Shown here in pieces: positions 1 through 8,984 of a DNA stretch of 64,000 nt (position 1 is its first letter; each line of letters opens with the position of its first letter). The notes under the pieces were generated by a model, which worked only from the letters and a program-made list of their open reading frames with translations, did not search any database and had not been told where the DNA came from. Both the position numbers and the translations under genes were made by a program. The DNA is from Streptomyces regalis (GTDB taxonomy: Bacteria; Actinomycetota; Actinomycetes; Streptomycetales; Streptomycetaceae): positions 62,001 through 126,000 of the forward strand of contig NZ_LLZG01000388.1 in assembly GCF_001509475.1 (NCBI RefSeq), read 5' to 3'.

Positions 1-184
1 TCTCATTTGCCGATCCTGGCAAGCCTCTTCGTCGCGTGGCGGTCGACGGGCGAGGGGGGCTCATGCGAAGCGGGATGGTGCTGCGGGACCTTCGAGTTCC
101 GCCCATGAAACGGGCTGGCAGAGGCTGGTCGTACACGATCGAAGCCGCCCTCGCGTCCGGTCCAACCGCACTACGGACACTGCG

Positions 185-951
185 ATGACGCCTGCAACGC
201 CTTGGTACGAGTCACAAGGTCTCGGGACCCTGCTGACCCTGGTGGCGGGTCTCATTACGGGCTTCTTCAGCGGCTGGGCAACACTGCGGCCGCGAACCCC
301 AAACGCCTGCTCGCCTACTGGATGGCCAGGGCCACGCCGATCTTGAACGCGTCGGACTCCGTCGGAGATCTCCTGGTGACGCGCGGAGGACAGGCACTGA
401 GGGATCCACACGTTCTGGACGTCAGGCTCATGAACAGTGGACGCCGCGACGTTGCCAGCAGCCACTTTGACGGTGATCTACCGATCCTGCTCGATGTCGG
501 GGCTCCGATTGTCGAGATCCTGGGAATCACGTCCCAACCCACCTCGCTTCACGTGCCGGCAGTGGTCATAGATGACACTGCCGTAAAGATCGCCCCTGGT
601 TTGATCGCCAGAGGTCAAACGATCTCCTTCTCGCTCCTCGTCGACGGCCCCGCCCCTACCCTCTCCTGCCGGGCATCCCTCGTCGATGTCACCGTTCAGG
701 AAAAGCGGGAGCCAACGCGTCAGCAAAGCCCAGGCGACCAGCTTGCGCTGGTAAAGGGCATCAAGATCACCGTGCTGGCCTTGGCGGTCCTGACATTTCT
801 GCAGGCCTTGACCGACTTGGCTACGCCGGCCCTCAGCATGGTTGGGCCGGGCGCGATTGCGTTGGCTCTGATCGTCGCGATCACCGTCTGGGAACTTGCA
901 AGGATGTGGGCGCGCCGGAGAAGGGCTCGTCGCTCGACACGACAGGACTGA
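185..951 (+). pseudogene. Membrane-anchored hypothetical protein, broken by a frameshift
   Basis: An ATG at 185 opens a frame that encodes a hydrophobic segment (TLLTLVAGLITGFFSGW) ending in ATLR, then soon meets a stop. From about 292 the adjacent frame continues with ANPKRLLAYWMARATP and stays open to 951. Restoring one base near 289-291 joins them into one protein of about 254 residues. That protein has an N-terminal membrane segment, a soluble domain of about 150 residues, two hydrophobic stretches near the C-terminus and an Arg-rich tail. I do not recognise the family. If no frameshift exists, a GTG at 202 would start a protein lacking the first membrane helix. Whether this is a real mutation or a sequencing error cannot be decided here. 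Confidence 0.55.
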
Positions 952-958
952 ATCCTCA

Positions 959-1306
959 TCAGTCGCCCTGGGACCAGATGTTCCAAGCGGACGCCAGGTG
1001 AGGATGCACAGTGAACCGCGGGTCGGTGCCGATCCCGTCGCGGACCGCGTCAGGGGCGGCGATGAGATGGAAGTGCGCGTCGGGGACGGCGGCGAACAGG
1101 AACCCGACGTGCTCCCTGGTTACCGCGTCGGTGCACCGTGACTCTCGGAGGTCGAGGTAGAACTCGCGGGTTCCGGTCGCAGCCTGATGATGCAGGCGTT
1201 GCTGAATGTGGTGCTGCGTGGCGGGGCTGAGGGTCCCGCTGACCGCGATCCACACGCGCGACCCGGCCTCAGTCAGCACCCGCATCCGCACGATCATGGT
1301 CGCCAT
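959..1306 (-). CDS. STAS-like small protein
   Basis: A 115-residue protein. The chosen ATG at 1306 follows a GGGGAGGAG-type ribosome binding site; the frame runs much further upstream but that extension is Arg/Gly-rich antisense. Residues 17-70 (VWIAVSGTLSPAT, then FYLDLRESRCTDAV) have the beta-alpha layout of STAS domains, which act as anti-sigma antagonists or sulfate-transporter tails. The conserved phosphorylatable Ser/Thr of classical anti-anti-sigma factors is not obvious, so this may be a divergent STAS protein of another role. It stands alone and converges with the membrane-protein gene before it. STAS membership is an inference from the pattern. Confidence 0.5.
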   Translation of the reverse strand: MATMIVRMRVLTEAGSRVWIAVSGTLSPATQHHIQQRLHHQAATGTREFYLDLRESRCTDAVTREHVGFLFAAVPDAHFHLIAAPDAVRDGIGTDPRFTVHPHLASAWNIWSQGD

Positions 1307-1437
1307 CTGCTCCTCCCCGTCTTCCCCGACCAGCCGGTGAGGCCGTCTGTGCCAGCCGTCATCGGCACCGTTCCCGCGTGACCGGCACCCTGGTACGGAA
1401 CCGCGGGGGAGCCCTTGCCCAAGGGCCGAGCCGTACG

Positions 1438-1965
1438 TCACCCGGCGGGTTCGATACGGAGGACGGCGGCGGTGTCGCGGATCTGGACGACCTGAAGCCT
1501 CATGGCGTCGTTGATGGTCGCGGCGGGTCCCTCGCCGCAGCTGAGCCGGACGCCGCCTCCGCCCTCCGACGACACGCCGCCGCCACCGGAACAGCCCGAA
1601 ACGCTGAAGCCCGACCCCGTCAGCTGCGCGACCATCTCGACCCTGCTGCCGGTGATCGCCGTCACCTCGATCGGCCCGAGGCCGTACGTTTCCGGCACTG
1701 TCACGACGTCCCCCACGGCGACCTTGATCTCGCACGTCCCGTCGGCGCACGGCCCGGTCGGCGAGGGCGACTTCGGGGCGGTCTCCGTGGGAGGCGGTGT
1801 GGGGTTGGACGCCGGTGCCCCGGAGCGGGATCCGTTGAGCTGGCCCTCGGCGGGGGACCCGCCCGAAGGATCCGAGGAACACGACGTGAGAGCGGCGAAC
1901 ACGACAGCGACAACAGCGGCGACGACGGCGGTGGATGACGTTCTGCTACGCATCATGGTCGCCAT
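1438..1965 (-). CDS. Secreted lipoprotein
   Basis: A 175-residue protein with a clear lipoprotein signal: basic start (MATMMRSRTSS), hydrophobic core (AVVAAVVAVVFAA) and lipobox LTSC at about residues 26-29. A Ser/Pro-rich linker follows to about residue 70, then a beta-rich domain of about 100 residues with four Cys (CADGTC, SGCSG, RLSCGEG) that may form disulfides. The ATG at 1965 is used because the signal sequence begins there. It should be lipid-anchored to the outer face of the membrane. I do not recognise the mature domain. Confidence 0.75.
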   Translation of the reverse strand: MATMMRSRTSSTAVVAAVVAVVFAALTSCSSDPSGGSPAEGQLNGSRSGAPASNPTPPPTETAPKSPSPTGPCADGTCEIKVAVGDVVTVPETYGLGPIEVTAITGSRVEMVAQLTGSGFSVSGCSGGGGVSSEGGGGVRLSCGEGPAATINDAMRLQVVQIRDTAAVLRIEPAG

Positions 1966-2665
1966 GGAACTCCGCCACGACCGGGACCCCTCCCCGCCGC
2001 CCGGGCAGGCGCGCCGTCAAGACGTCCGGGGGACGTTCGCAACCGCGCCGTGACCAGCGCCGCCGAGATTGCCCGGGGACAGACGATCTTGTCGGTGGAC
2101 AAGCGCCCACGACCAGCGCGAGTACATGCTCAAGGGGTTCACACCAACCCCGCGATCAGCAACTTCACGTTAGAAAGCGCCCAGTGGGGGCGCCCGTCAG
2201 CTGGCACTGGATTCAGTCGTCTGCCCCGGTCCATCGCCTGTACACCCGTACCGCATGATGAGCCCGCCCTGCGAGCACAGGGCGGCGTGCCATTTCGTCA
2301 CCTCGGAAACCGCTCGTCGGTTCGCCTCATCGGGGAGTGGATGACGGCGTAGATCGACGCCTCCGAGATCGGTAGAAGTCTCGGCATCTGTGCGACTGGC
2401 CGACGGTTGAAGGGAGCACTCACGAGCAGCGCCACGCGTGCCCTAGCCTGCCGCCAGCCGGACTGTTCCCGGAGGAGATGCGAGCCGCGCGGAAAGCGGC
2501 TTCACAGCTTCTCATGAACTAGATCACGCCACTTCGGCAGCATCTGCGTTGCGCCTGCAACGCGTGATACGTGAGGATGTTCGACAGGCTGTGAACACAT
2601 GACACACGATCACGCCAAGGCGATCGAGCAATCGCAGCAGACAACACGCTTACGGGGGTGGGTTG
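1966..2665. other. Intergenic region with one hairpin
   Basis: About 700 bases separate the divergent lipoprotein gene from the T7SS operon. No convincing gene was seen: the short + frames are Arg/Pro-rich without family features. A GC-rich hairpin lies at 2264-2285 (arms CCGCCCTG and CAGGGCGG, 6-base loop) with no T tract. The segment before 2640 should carry the promoter of the secretion operon, but no sigma-factor site could be assigned with confidence. Confidence 0.4.
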
Positions 2666-2998
2666 ATGAAGTTCGACATGGGGTCGACGACCCTGTCCGA
2701 TCTCGGGAAGAGCACCGTCGGGTCCGGTGAGGACCTGGGCACGCTGATCCAGCAGCTGATCCAGGCGGCGGAGCCGTTGGAGGGGAAGTTCAACGGGGCG
2801 GGCAAGGCCGCGTTCGACACCTTCAAGATCCATGCCGACGAGATCACGGACGCGCTGAACAGCTCGCTCAGCGCGATCCTGGGCGGTCAGTCCGGCATGG
2901 ACACAGCGTTCGGCACCGGTGACGTCGAGTTGGAAGACAACGCCAACCAGAACATGGGCGCCGCCAACTTCGACGCGGCCCGATTCGGCGCACGGTAA
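2666..2998 (+). CDS. WXG100/ESAT-6-like T7SS substrate
   Basis: A 110-residue protein starting at ATG 2666, with GGGGGTGGG just upstream (a TTG directly before would add one residue). Size, high helical propensity and the central EGKFNGAGKAAFD, where F-N-G takes the place of W-x-G, match the WXG100 helical-hairpin substrates of type VII secretion. The C-terminus ends NFDAARFGAR. It is first in an operon running to DUF6177 and likely pairs with the next small protein as a secreted heterodimer. I am confident of the family type, less so of export. Confidence 0.8.
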   Translation: MKFDMGSTTLSDLGKSTVGSGEDLGTLIQQLIQAAEPLEGKFNGAGKAAFDTFKIHADEITDALNSSLSAILGGQSGMDTAFGTGDVELEDNANQNMGAANFDAARFGAR

Positions 2999-3065
2999 CC
3001 ACACAAGCGCGCACGCACACGTCCGCCGAAAACACCTTCATCGTCCTTCCAGGGGGAACTTGACC

Positions 3066-3377
3066 ATGCCTCAGAACCAGGACCGCCGTTCCTACGACAC
3101 CGGCGCCTCCAGCGAAGTGCAGATCAGCCTGCAGGGCATCATCGGCCAGTTGGAGCGCGTGCTGACCGACCGTGAGCGCGCAGTGAAGGCGGCAATGGCC
3201 GACTTCGCCGCGGACGGCGTGGCCGACGAGTACCACGGCAAGGAGATGCGCTGGCACCGCGCCGCCGGCGAGGTCCGCGAGATCATCCGGCTGGTCCGCA
3301 CGACGATGGAGCAGAACGACGGGACCGCGCAGTCGACCCTGACCAAGGCGAAGGCGGCCGTCGACAACATCGGCTGA
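3066..3377 (+). CDS. ESAT-6-like small helical protein
   Basis: A 103-residue protein; ATG 3066 follows AGGGGGAACTTG. It is highly helical with a central DEYHGKEMRWHRAA, where Y-x-G replaces W-x-G, and ends in KAKAAVDNIG. This is the ESAT-6-like family usual in Streptomyces T7SS loci, sometimes annotated as pore-forming ESAT-6 family. Being 68 bases after the other WXG100-size gene it is the probable heterodimer partner. Role: substrate, or chaperone partner, of the EccC/EccD machine encoded downstream. Confidence 0.8.
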   Translation: MPQNQDRRSYDTGASSEVQISLQGIIGQLERVLTDRERAVKAAMADFAADGVADEYHGKEMRWHRAAGEVREIIRLVRTTMEQNDGTAQSTLTKAKAAVDNIG

Positions 3378-3430
3378 CACCCGACGCGCAGCAGTAGCAG
3401 GAACGGGGAGAGGGAAGCGGGGGCTGACGC

Positions 3431-3823
3431 ATGCCGAGGTGGGACGTATCTCCGTCCGGGGTCGGAAGTGTGGTCTCGAATGTCGGAGAGGTCATGAAGG
3501 TCCTGGACGACATTGTCCAGGCGTACGCGAAGGACGTAGAGGGCGCGGCCACCGCGGCCGGGACGCTCGCTCCAGGCGGGGCTAGCGGGGAGCACAAGGG
3601 ACAGACCGGGCTGGTGGCCGCCGCCATTGCGGAGTTCATGGAGGGCACGGCGGACGAGTTGAAGTTCATCGGCACACGCGTCGGCAAGACGGTCAACGGC
3701 GCGGTGGAGGCCACCGTCGCGTACCAGGAGGGCGACCTGGCGATGGCGGCCGAGGTGCAGCGGCGGGCGTCCGGGCTGGTCATGCCTGACATGCCGGCCG
3801 GCTGGAAGGCGGGCCGTCTGTGA
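3431..3823 (+). CDS. DUF6507 family protein
   Basis: A 130-residue helical protein beginning MPRWDVSPSGVGSVVSNVG, which matches the start of DUF6507 proteins encoded beside WXG100 genes in streptomycetes. There is no signal peptide or membrane segment. Its last codons overlap the toxin gene by GTGA, so the two are translationally coupled. By size and position it is probably an export partner or chaperone of the large toxin, but the biochemical function of DUF6507 is unknown. Confidence 0.75.
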   Translation: MPRWDVSPSGVGSVVSNVGEVMKVLDDIVQAYAKDVEGAATAAGTLAPGGASGEHKGQTGLVAAAIAEFMEGTADELKFIGTRVGKTVNGAVEATVAYQEGDLAMAAEVQRRASGLVMPDMPAGWKAGRL

Positions 3824-6375
3824 TCCAGCCGGACTCCATCCCGCTGTTCACCGGCGATCTCGGCCAACTTGAGCAGCACACCGACGCCCTGCGGGTCGAG
3901 GCCGACGGCATCCGCCAAGCCGGCGCGGAGGCCCATCGGCAGTTTCAGGGGCTGTCGGCCTTTTACCACGCCCCGGAGGCGGAGAAGCTGTTCGCGTCCA
4001 CCGCGCCAGCACGTGATGGCGCCGACGCCTTCGCCGACAAGGTCGCCACGGTGGCCGACGCCCTGTCGACGTACGCGGCCGAAGTCGCGCCACTCATCAA
4101 GCGGTTGGAGCACCTGCAGAGCAAGGCGACCACGTTCGTGGCGGGGCTCAAGACGCCCAGCGGGGAGTTCGACGAGAACTGGACCGATGACGCGGACAAG
4201 GTCAATGAGCACCAGGCGCTGATGCATGATGTGAACGTCGCGCAGGCCCAGTTCACGGCCGCCGAGATCGACTGCAACAACAAGATCACGGCACTGGTGG
4301 GCGGCACCCAGTACGTCATGAACACCGGCGCCAAGCAGTTCATGCCGCTCGGCGCGGAACTCTACGGCTACAGCGCCGAGGTACTCGATCAGGCCAAGGA
4401 ACTCCCCTGGGGCACACCGGTCACCCAGTCCCACGACTGGTGGGACCCGGACGACCTCGGCTACTACGCCAAGAGTTTCTTCTGGGACGGGTTCATCGTC
4501 GACAACGTCTGGGGCACCATCGACGGCATCGCGACCCTGGCCGGCGTCCATGGCTCGGACGAAGCAGGACAGGCATGGGAAGGCGTGGTGCGGGCGATCG
4601 TCGGGGCCGAGACCTACCTCATGGAGTCCGGCGGCAAGGAGCCGACCGGGGTCTTCGCGACCGACTTCGCCCAGGAAAGCAAGGCGTACGCCAAGGAGTT
4701 CGGCAAGTCCTTCGTCGCCTGGGACATGTGGAAGGAAAACCCGGCCCGCGCCGCGGCCACCGTCGTCTTCAACGGCCTCACTCTGGGCGCTGGCCCGCTC
4801 AAGATCGCATCCGCCGGTAAAGCAGGCACCGCCGCCAAGGTCGCCACCACGGTCGCGAAGGTCGGCGACGTGATCGACCCGGTCGGCGCCGCAGTCAAGG
4901 TGACCGGCCACGCCATACCCACCATCGCCCAGGTCACGGAGAACCTGCGCGGCGTGAACAACGTCCCCGACCTGCGCGCTCCGCACAGCGTCCTAGAACT
5001 CGACGACGGCTCCAAGGTCGTCATCGAGAACGGCGAGTTCATCCCCTACGACAAACACGGCGACGTTGTCAGCGAGGCACCGAAGCAGGAGCGATCCACC
5101 ACCGCGCAGACCACACCAGAACAGACACCGGTACGGGAGCCAGAGTTGGCTGGGGTGGGCGGCAGGTCGCAGTCGCCACAGGCATCCGCGCAGGCTGGAG
5201 ATGGGTCTACTGGCGATGCGGTAGACAACGGCGGCGGTGCGCGGGGGCACGCCTCGGAGGCCTCGTTCGCGCGCCACGGTGCATCGGACGGCGGGCACGG
5301 GGCGGGGAGCAGCGATGGGACGCCGCATGGTGGTGGGCGAGCTGGAACGTCGCAGCACTCCGGCAGCTCGTACGACGCCGACGGAGCCGGTGCCACCGGA
5401 GGGTCCGACGATGGGGCGGCCACGTCTGAGAACCAGGGAGCCGGCGGACCGGACAACGGTGGGGACCGGGAGCTGAGCGTCGCAGAGCGGAAGCAGATCC
5501 AGGACGAGCACATTCGGAAGGCCAACGACCCCGACCGAACGTGGTTCAACAAGCACTACGACATTCTGGGGCGCCGTAGGAACATCTTGAACAAGGACGG
5601 CACCCCAAAGTTGGCGGACGGCGTCGAGCTCCCCCAGTTGGCCAAGAATGCTGAAGGCAAGTGGGTCGCCGCAAACGACCTGCCGAGCGGACCCTCTGAA
5701 GTCAAGTGGGGGCCGAAGAACCTCGGGACAAACACGGTCCCAGACGGAAATCTGTCTGCCCTCGACGCCGCAGCGGCGAACCGCAGGGCGTCGGTGGACC
5801 TCACCAACGCCGAAAAGGCCTTTGATGAGACACATTCCGCCGCCGCGCAGGAGGCTCTCACGAAGGCGCAGCAGGAATACACGGCGCGGCTCGGTGACGT
5901 GCCCAACAATAGCAAGATCTCCGAGGCTCTCGGCGAGAAGGCTGCCAGACTGCACGTAATTCCACGCGAGTTCCCGACAGCCGACAGAATCAAGCTCCCG
6001 AAGACGCCCAACGGCGCCAACATGTTCGACGATGTGTACAGGCTCGGCGACGACGGCCACTATCTCATCGTCGAGGAAAAGGCACCGACGGGTGACCTCG
6101 ACTGGCGCCGTGGACGCGCTGACCCGGAGGACCCGGCGAACCCACACATCGGCGACGATGGTGGGGCCCAGGGACTGCGGGTCAAGCAGGGCACTAAGCT
6201 GTACATACGTACGATCCTTGCCGAGATGACGCTACGTGGCGGACGGGACGCCGACATCGCGAAGGCTCTCCGCACCGCGTTGGCGCAAGGGAAACTGCAG
6301 TACGTCCTGGTCAAGGCGAACAACAACCCAGGCTCCTCCTACGCTGGTGCCGTGCTGGAACACTTGAAGATCTAG
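3820..6375 (+). CDS. T7SS polymorphic toxin with nuclease-like C-terminal domain
   Basis: An 851-residue modular protein starting at a GTG that overlaps the previous stop. Residues 1-170 are helical and LXG/WXG-like (export domain); 170-400 form a middle region with hydrophobic Ala/Gly-rich segments; 420-550 are a Gly/Ser/Asp-rich linker; 550-851 are the toxin part. Within the last 110 residues the signature D-D-V-Y-R then LIVEEKAP, followed by a later Q-G-T-K-L-Y motif, fits a PD-(D/E)xK (restriction-endonuclease-fold) toxin domain. The likely target is nucleic acid in competing cells. The adjacent Imm49 gene supports the toxin call. The linker has looser codon use than its flanks, as is common in toxins that swap C-termini. 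The nuclease assignment is inference from the motif. Confidence 0.75.
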   Translation: MIQPDSIPLFTGDLGQLEQHTDALRVEADGIRQAGAEAHRQFQGLSAFYHAPEAEKLFASTAPARDGADAFADKVATVADALSTYAAEVAPLIKRLEHLQSKATTFVAGLKTPSGEFDENWTDDADKVNEHQALMHDVNVAQAQFTAAEIDCNNKITALVGGTQYVMNTGAKQFMPLGAELYGYSAEVLDQAKELPWGTPVTQSHDWWDPDDLGYYAKSFFWDGFIVDNVWGTIDGIATLAGVHGSDEAGQAWEGVVRAIVGAETYLMESGGKEPTGVFATDFAQESKAYAKEFGKSFVAWDMWKENPARAAATVVFNGLTLGAGPLKIASAGKAGTAAKVATTVAKVGDVIDPVGAAVKVTGHAIPTIAQVTENLRGVNNVPDLRAPHSVLELDDGSKVVIENGEFIPYDKHGDVVSEAPKQERSTTAQTTPEQTPVREPELAGVGGRSQSPQASAQAGDGSTGDAVDNGGGARGHASEASFARHGASDGGHGAGSSDGTPHGGGRAGTSQHSGSSYDADGAGATGGSDDGAATSENQGAGGPDNGGDRELSVAERKQIQDEHIRKANDPDRTWFNKHYDILGRRRNILNKDGTPKLADGVELPQLAKNAEGKWVAANDLPSGPSEVKWGPKNLGTNTVPDGNLSALDAAAANRRASVDLTNAEKAFDETHSAAAQEALTKAQQEYTARLGDVPNNSKISEALGEKAARLHVIPREFPTADRIKLPKTPNGANMFDDVYRLGDDGHYLIVEEKAPTGDLDWRRGRADPEDPANPHIGDDGGAQGLRVKQGTKLYIRTILAEMTLRGGRDADIAKALRTALAQGKLQYVLVKANNNPGSSYAGAVLEHLKI

Positions 6376-6389
6376 TAAGAGGAGGACAA

Positions 6390-7256
6390 GTGGTCACGCG
6401 CATTCCTCGCCATGAATTCCGCACGAACAATGCGGCCGAAGCCATGGCGCCCATCATCGACAGCACCAAGGAAGTGCTCGACGAGATCGAGACGTCGGCG
6501 GACTACCGCTACGACGCTCAGATGCTCACCCTGGCTGTCGCGAAGTGGCGCTGCCTGACGGACCCTGTGGCGGGGGAGTTCCCGACATGGGAAGCGTGGG
6601 TCACAGCCATGCAGGTAGGCTCCGCACTGTTCACCGCTGGCACGGCGGCGGAAGGACCCGTACCCTGCCGTATCGGGAGCATGGGCGAGGTGAAGCACCT
6701 TCCCGCGACCGGACCTGAGGACTACCTGCACGCGGGAAATTGGCTCACTGCCTTCTACCTGGCGGCCATCTGCCGCGATAACGACCGGGCCAACCAGCTG
6801 GCTCAAGTGCCCGTCTCGTTTCTCCGCGCGTCCGGCGCGGAGTTCGACGAATACATCTACGCCTGGGTGGAGACCCTGCAGAATGCCTGGTTCGGCCGAC
6901 GGGAAACGTGGGACACCCTGGTCACTGCCGTCAACGGAACCGACCCCGAGATCACACAGGTCGCCAGCAAGGAGCTGATGCTGAAGATCCTGTATCCGCC
7001 CCTTGAACTCTTCCACCGCTACCAGCGCCAGGAAGCCGAACAGTTCAACGCGGCACTGGTCGACGCCATCACCTGGCACAAAGAGTATTGGACCGCCGAC
7101 GACGCACGTTCCCTGAGCGGCGAAGGTCTGGTCGCCCTCGGTCCACTCGCCATCGCCTGCATGGCTTATGACGCGGGTATGCCGATCGAGGTCGAGTCCG
7201 AGTACCTGCCCAAGGCGCTTCTGCAGCGCACCTGGGTGGGCGAGTACGACACGTAG
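6390..7256 (+). CDS. Immunity protein, Imm49 family
   Basis: A 288-residue soluble protein; GTG 6390 follows AAGAGGAGG. It is largely helical and opens VTRIPRHEF, as do Imm49 proteins found behind polymorphic toxins in actinobacteria. Only 14 bases separate it from the toxin stop, so toxin and antidote are made together. Expected role: binding the toxin's nuclease-like domain in the cytoplasm. Specificity for this toxin rests on position alone. Confidence 0.75.
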   Translation: MVTRIPRHEFRTNNAAEAMAPIIDSTKEVLDEIETSADYRYDAQMLTLAVAKWRCLTDPVAGEFPTWEAWVTAMQVGSALFTAGTAAEGPVPCRIGSMGEVKHLPATGPEDYLHAGNWLTAFYLAAICRDNDRANQLAQVPVSFLRASGAEFDEYIYAWVETLQNAWFGRRETWDTLVTAVNGTDPEITQVASKELMLKILYPPLELFHRYQRQEAEQFNAALVDAITWHKEYWTADDARSLSGEGLVALGPLAIACMAYDAGMPIEVESEYLPKALLQRTWVGEYDT

Positions 7257-7278
7257 ACACTCAAGGCAACGGATATCT

Positions 7279-7572
7279 ATGGCAGCCCAGGACTACGACA
7301 ACCAGCTCCTCGAGTCGGTCTCCGTCCGCCGCCGTCGCCTCCGCGACGCTCTCCTCTTCGGTCCCCAGCGTCAGCGACGCACGCTCGACGAGAGGTTGGG
7401 GAAAGTGTTCGCCGGAGTGGTGATCGCGGCGGTGGTGTGCGCGGGGTGCGTGGGGTGGTCGTTCGTGTCGCACCGGGTCATCGGGAAGAGTCCGTACGGG
7501 GCTTCGGTGCCGTCGTCCCAGCCGTCCGGATCGCCGTCGCCCTCGCCCTCCGGGGCCCCTCCGACCCGGTGA
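7279..7572 (+). CDS. Small single-pass membrane protein of the T7SS operon
   Basis: A 97-residue protein starting at ATG 7279. Residues 1-40 are basic (VRRRRLRDALLFGPQRQRR), 43-63 form one membrane helix (VFAGVVIAAVVCAGCVGWSF), and the C-terminus is a Pro/Ser tail. It sits between the immunity gene and eccD. The topology, a cytosolic basic head with a short external tail, recalls the N-terminal part of EccB, but it is far too short to be EccB. No catalytic motif is seen. An accessory part of the secretion membrane complex is a reasonable guess. Confidence 0.65.
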   Translation: MAAQDYDNQLLESVSVRRRRLRDALLFGPQRQRRTLDERLGKVFAGVVIAAVVCAGCVGWSFVSHRVIGKSPYGASVPSSQPSGSPSPSPSGAPPTR

Positions 7573-7585
7573 TAGGTTCGAACGC

Positions 7586-8968
7586 GTGATAGCCACGGGG
7601 ACTCTGAGCCGTTCAGCGACCGGCAAGCGGACGGCGCTCAGCCGCGTCACCCTGGTCGGCGAGGGACGCCGGGTCGACCTCGTACTGCCCTCGCTGGAGC
7701 CGGTCGGGGTTCTCCTGCCGGAGATCATGCGGTTGCTGGACGACCGCGTGGGCGCGCGGCCCGAGTCGCGGCATCTGGTGACTGCGGACGGCTCTGCACT
7801 GGCGCACGACGCTTCGTTGGCATCGACCGGTGTGCCGGACGGCGCTGTATTGCGGCTGATACGCGTCCAGGACGCGCCTTCGGCTCCTGTCGTACACGAC
7901 GTGAGCGACGAAGTCGCCGACGATCTCGATGTACGGGCGTGGCGGTGGCAGCCTGCGGTGCGCAGGGTTGTTGCCGGGGCTGCGACCGTGTTCTGGGCGG
8001 TGGCCGCCGGCGTGCTGGCCCGCGCAGAGTTCGCCCTGTCGGCGGTCGGTGCCGGGCTGCTCGCCGTCGCGGGTGTGGTTGCGCTTGCTGGGGTGCTGTG
8101 CGGGCGCGCTCGTCGGCACGGGCTTGCCACCACGTTGATCGTTACCGCCGGTGCGGTGGCTGTCGTCGGTGCCTGGACCTGCGCTGACGCCTACGACTGG
8201 TCCGGCGCCCTGCGGCTCGCGGGTCTCGCCGTTCCCCTGGCGGTCGCGCTGTTGCTCGCCGGATGGTTCACGCCGTTGGGACGCGGGGCGCTGATCGGGG
8301 CCGCTACGGTCGGCGGGTGCCTGGTGCTGTGGGAAGTGGCCATAGGGCTTCAAGACGGTGCAGGGGCGGCGGCCGGGCAGGCCCGGGCCGGTGCGCTGCT
8401 CGCCGTTGCCTCGATCGTCGTCCTGGGTGTGCTGCCGCGGCTGGCGCTGACGGCATCGGGTCTGACCGGGCTGGATGACCGGCGTACGGGCGGGGCGTCG
8501 GTGAGCCGGTATCAGGTGGCCACGGCGCTGGCGGCTACTCATCGCGGGCTGGTGATCGCGACCGGCGTGCTGGCTGCCTCCGCGGCTGCGGCCGGAGTCA
8601 TGGTGCTGCGCTCGGTGTCGGTGTGGACGGTGCTGCTCGGCGTCATGGTCATGGTGGCGCTCGCCTTGCGGGCGCGTGCGTTTCCGCTCACCGCCGAGGT
8701 GGTGGTGCTGCTGGTGGCCGCGAGCATCGTCGCGGTGCGGCTCGCCGTCAGGTGGCTGGAGCAGACCGGTGCAGCCGGGCCGGTCGCCGTACTGGCCCTG
8801 CTCGCGGTCGTCCCCCTCGCGGTATTGGGAGTGGAGCCCGCCGAGCATGTGCGGGTGCGGCTGCGGCGTATCGGCGACGCCTTGGAATCGGTCGCTGTGA
8901 TCGCCATGCTTCCGCTGGTCATCGGCGTGTTCGGGGTGTACGGGCGGCTGCTCGGCACCTTCGCGTGA
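7586..8968 (+). CDS. eccD: EccD-like T7SS membrane channel component
   Basis: A 460-residue protein. Residues about 18-95 form a ubiquitin-like (YukD-type) domain (LSRVTLVGEGRRVDLVLPS through GAVLRLIRV), then about eleven membrane helices fill the rest. This is the EccD architecture, whose dimer forms the membrane vestibule of ESX secretion systems. It starts at GTG 7586 and is followed closely by the MinD-like ATPase gene. Length is typical for actinobacterial EccD. Confidence 0.88.
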   Translation: MIATGTLSRSATGKRTALSRVTLVGEGRRVDLVLPSLEPVGVLLPEIMRLLDDRVGARPESRHLVTADGSALAHDASLASTGVPDGAVLRLIRVQDAPSAPVVHDVSDEVADDLDVRAWRWQPAVRRVVAGAATVFWAVAAGVLARAEFALSAVGAGLLAVAGVVALAGVLCGRARRHGLATTLIVTAGAVAVVGAWTCADAYDWSGALRLAGLAVPLAVALLLAGWFTPLGRGALIGAATVGGCLVLWEVAIGLQDGAGAAAGQARAGALLAVASIVVLGVLPRLALTASGLTGLDDRRTGGASVSRYQVATALAATHRGLVIATGVLAASAAAAGVMVLRSVSVWTVLLGVMVMVALALRARAFPLTAEVVVLLVAASIVAVRLAVRWLEQTGAAGPVAVLALLAVVPLAVLGVEPAEHVRVRLRRIGDALESVAVIAMLPLVIGVFGVYGRLLGTFA

Positions 8969-8984
8969 GGACACGGAGATGGGC

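Noticed and set aside
1..108. Open frame from the left edge ending at a TGA (106-108)
   Set aside because: Only 35 codons are visible and no family feature is present, so a partial gene cannot be supported.
1307..1882. Upstream extension of the minus-strand STAS-like frame to 307 codons
   Set aside because: The extension is Arg/Gly-rich and antisense to the lipoprotein region; the ATG at 1306 has its own good ribosome site.
2050..2352. 100-codon + frame in the intergenic region
   Set aside because: No ribosome site, mixed codon usage and no recognisable domain.
4993..6147. 384-codon minus frame inside the toxin gene
   Set aside because: Antisense shadow of a GC-rich gene; composition is Val/Arg/Gly-rich without motifs.
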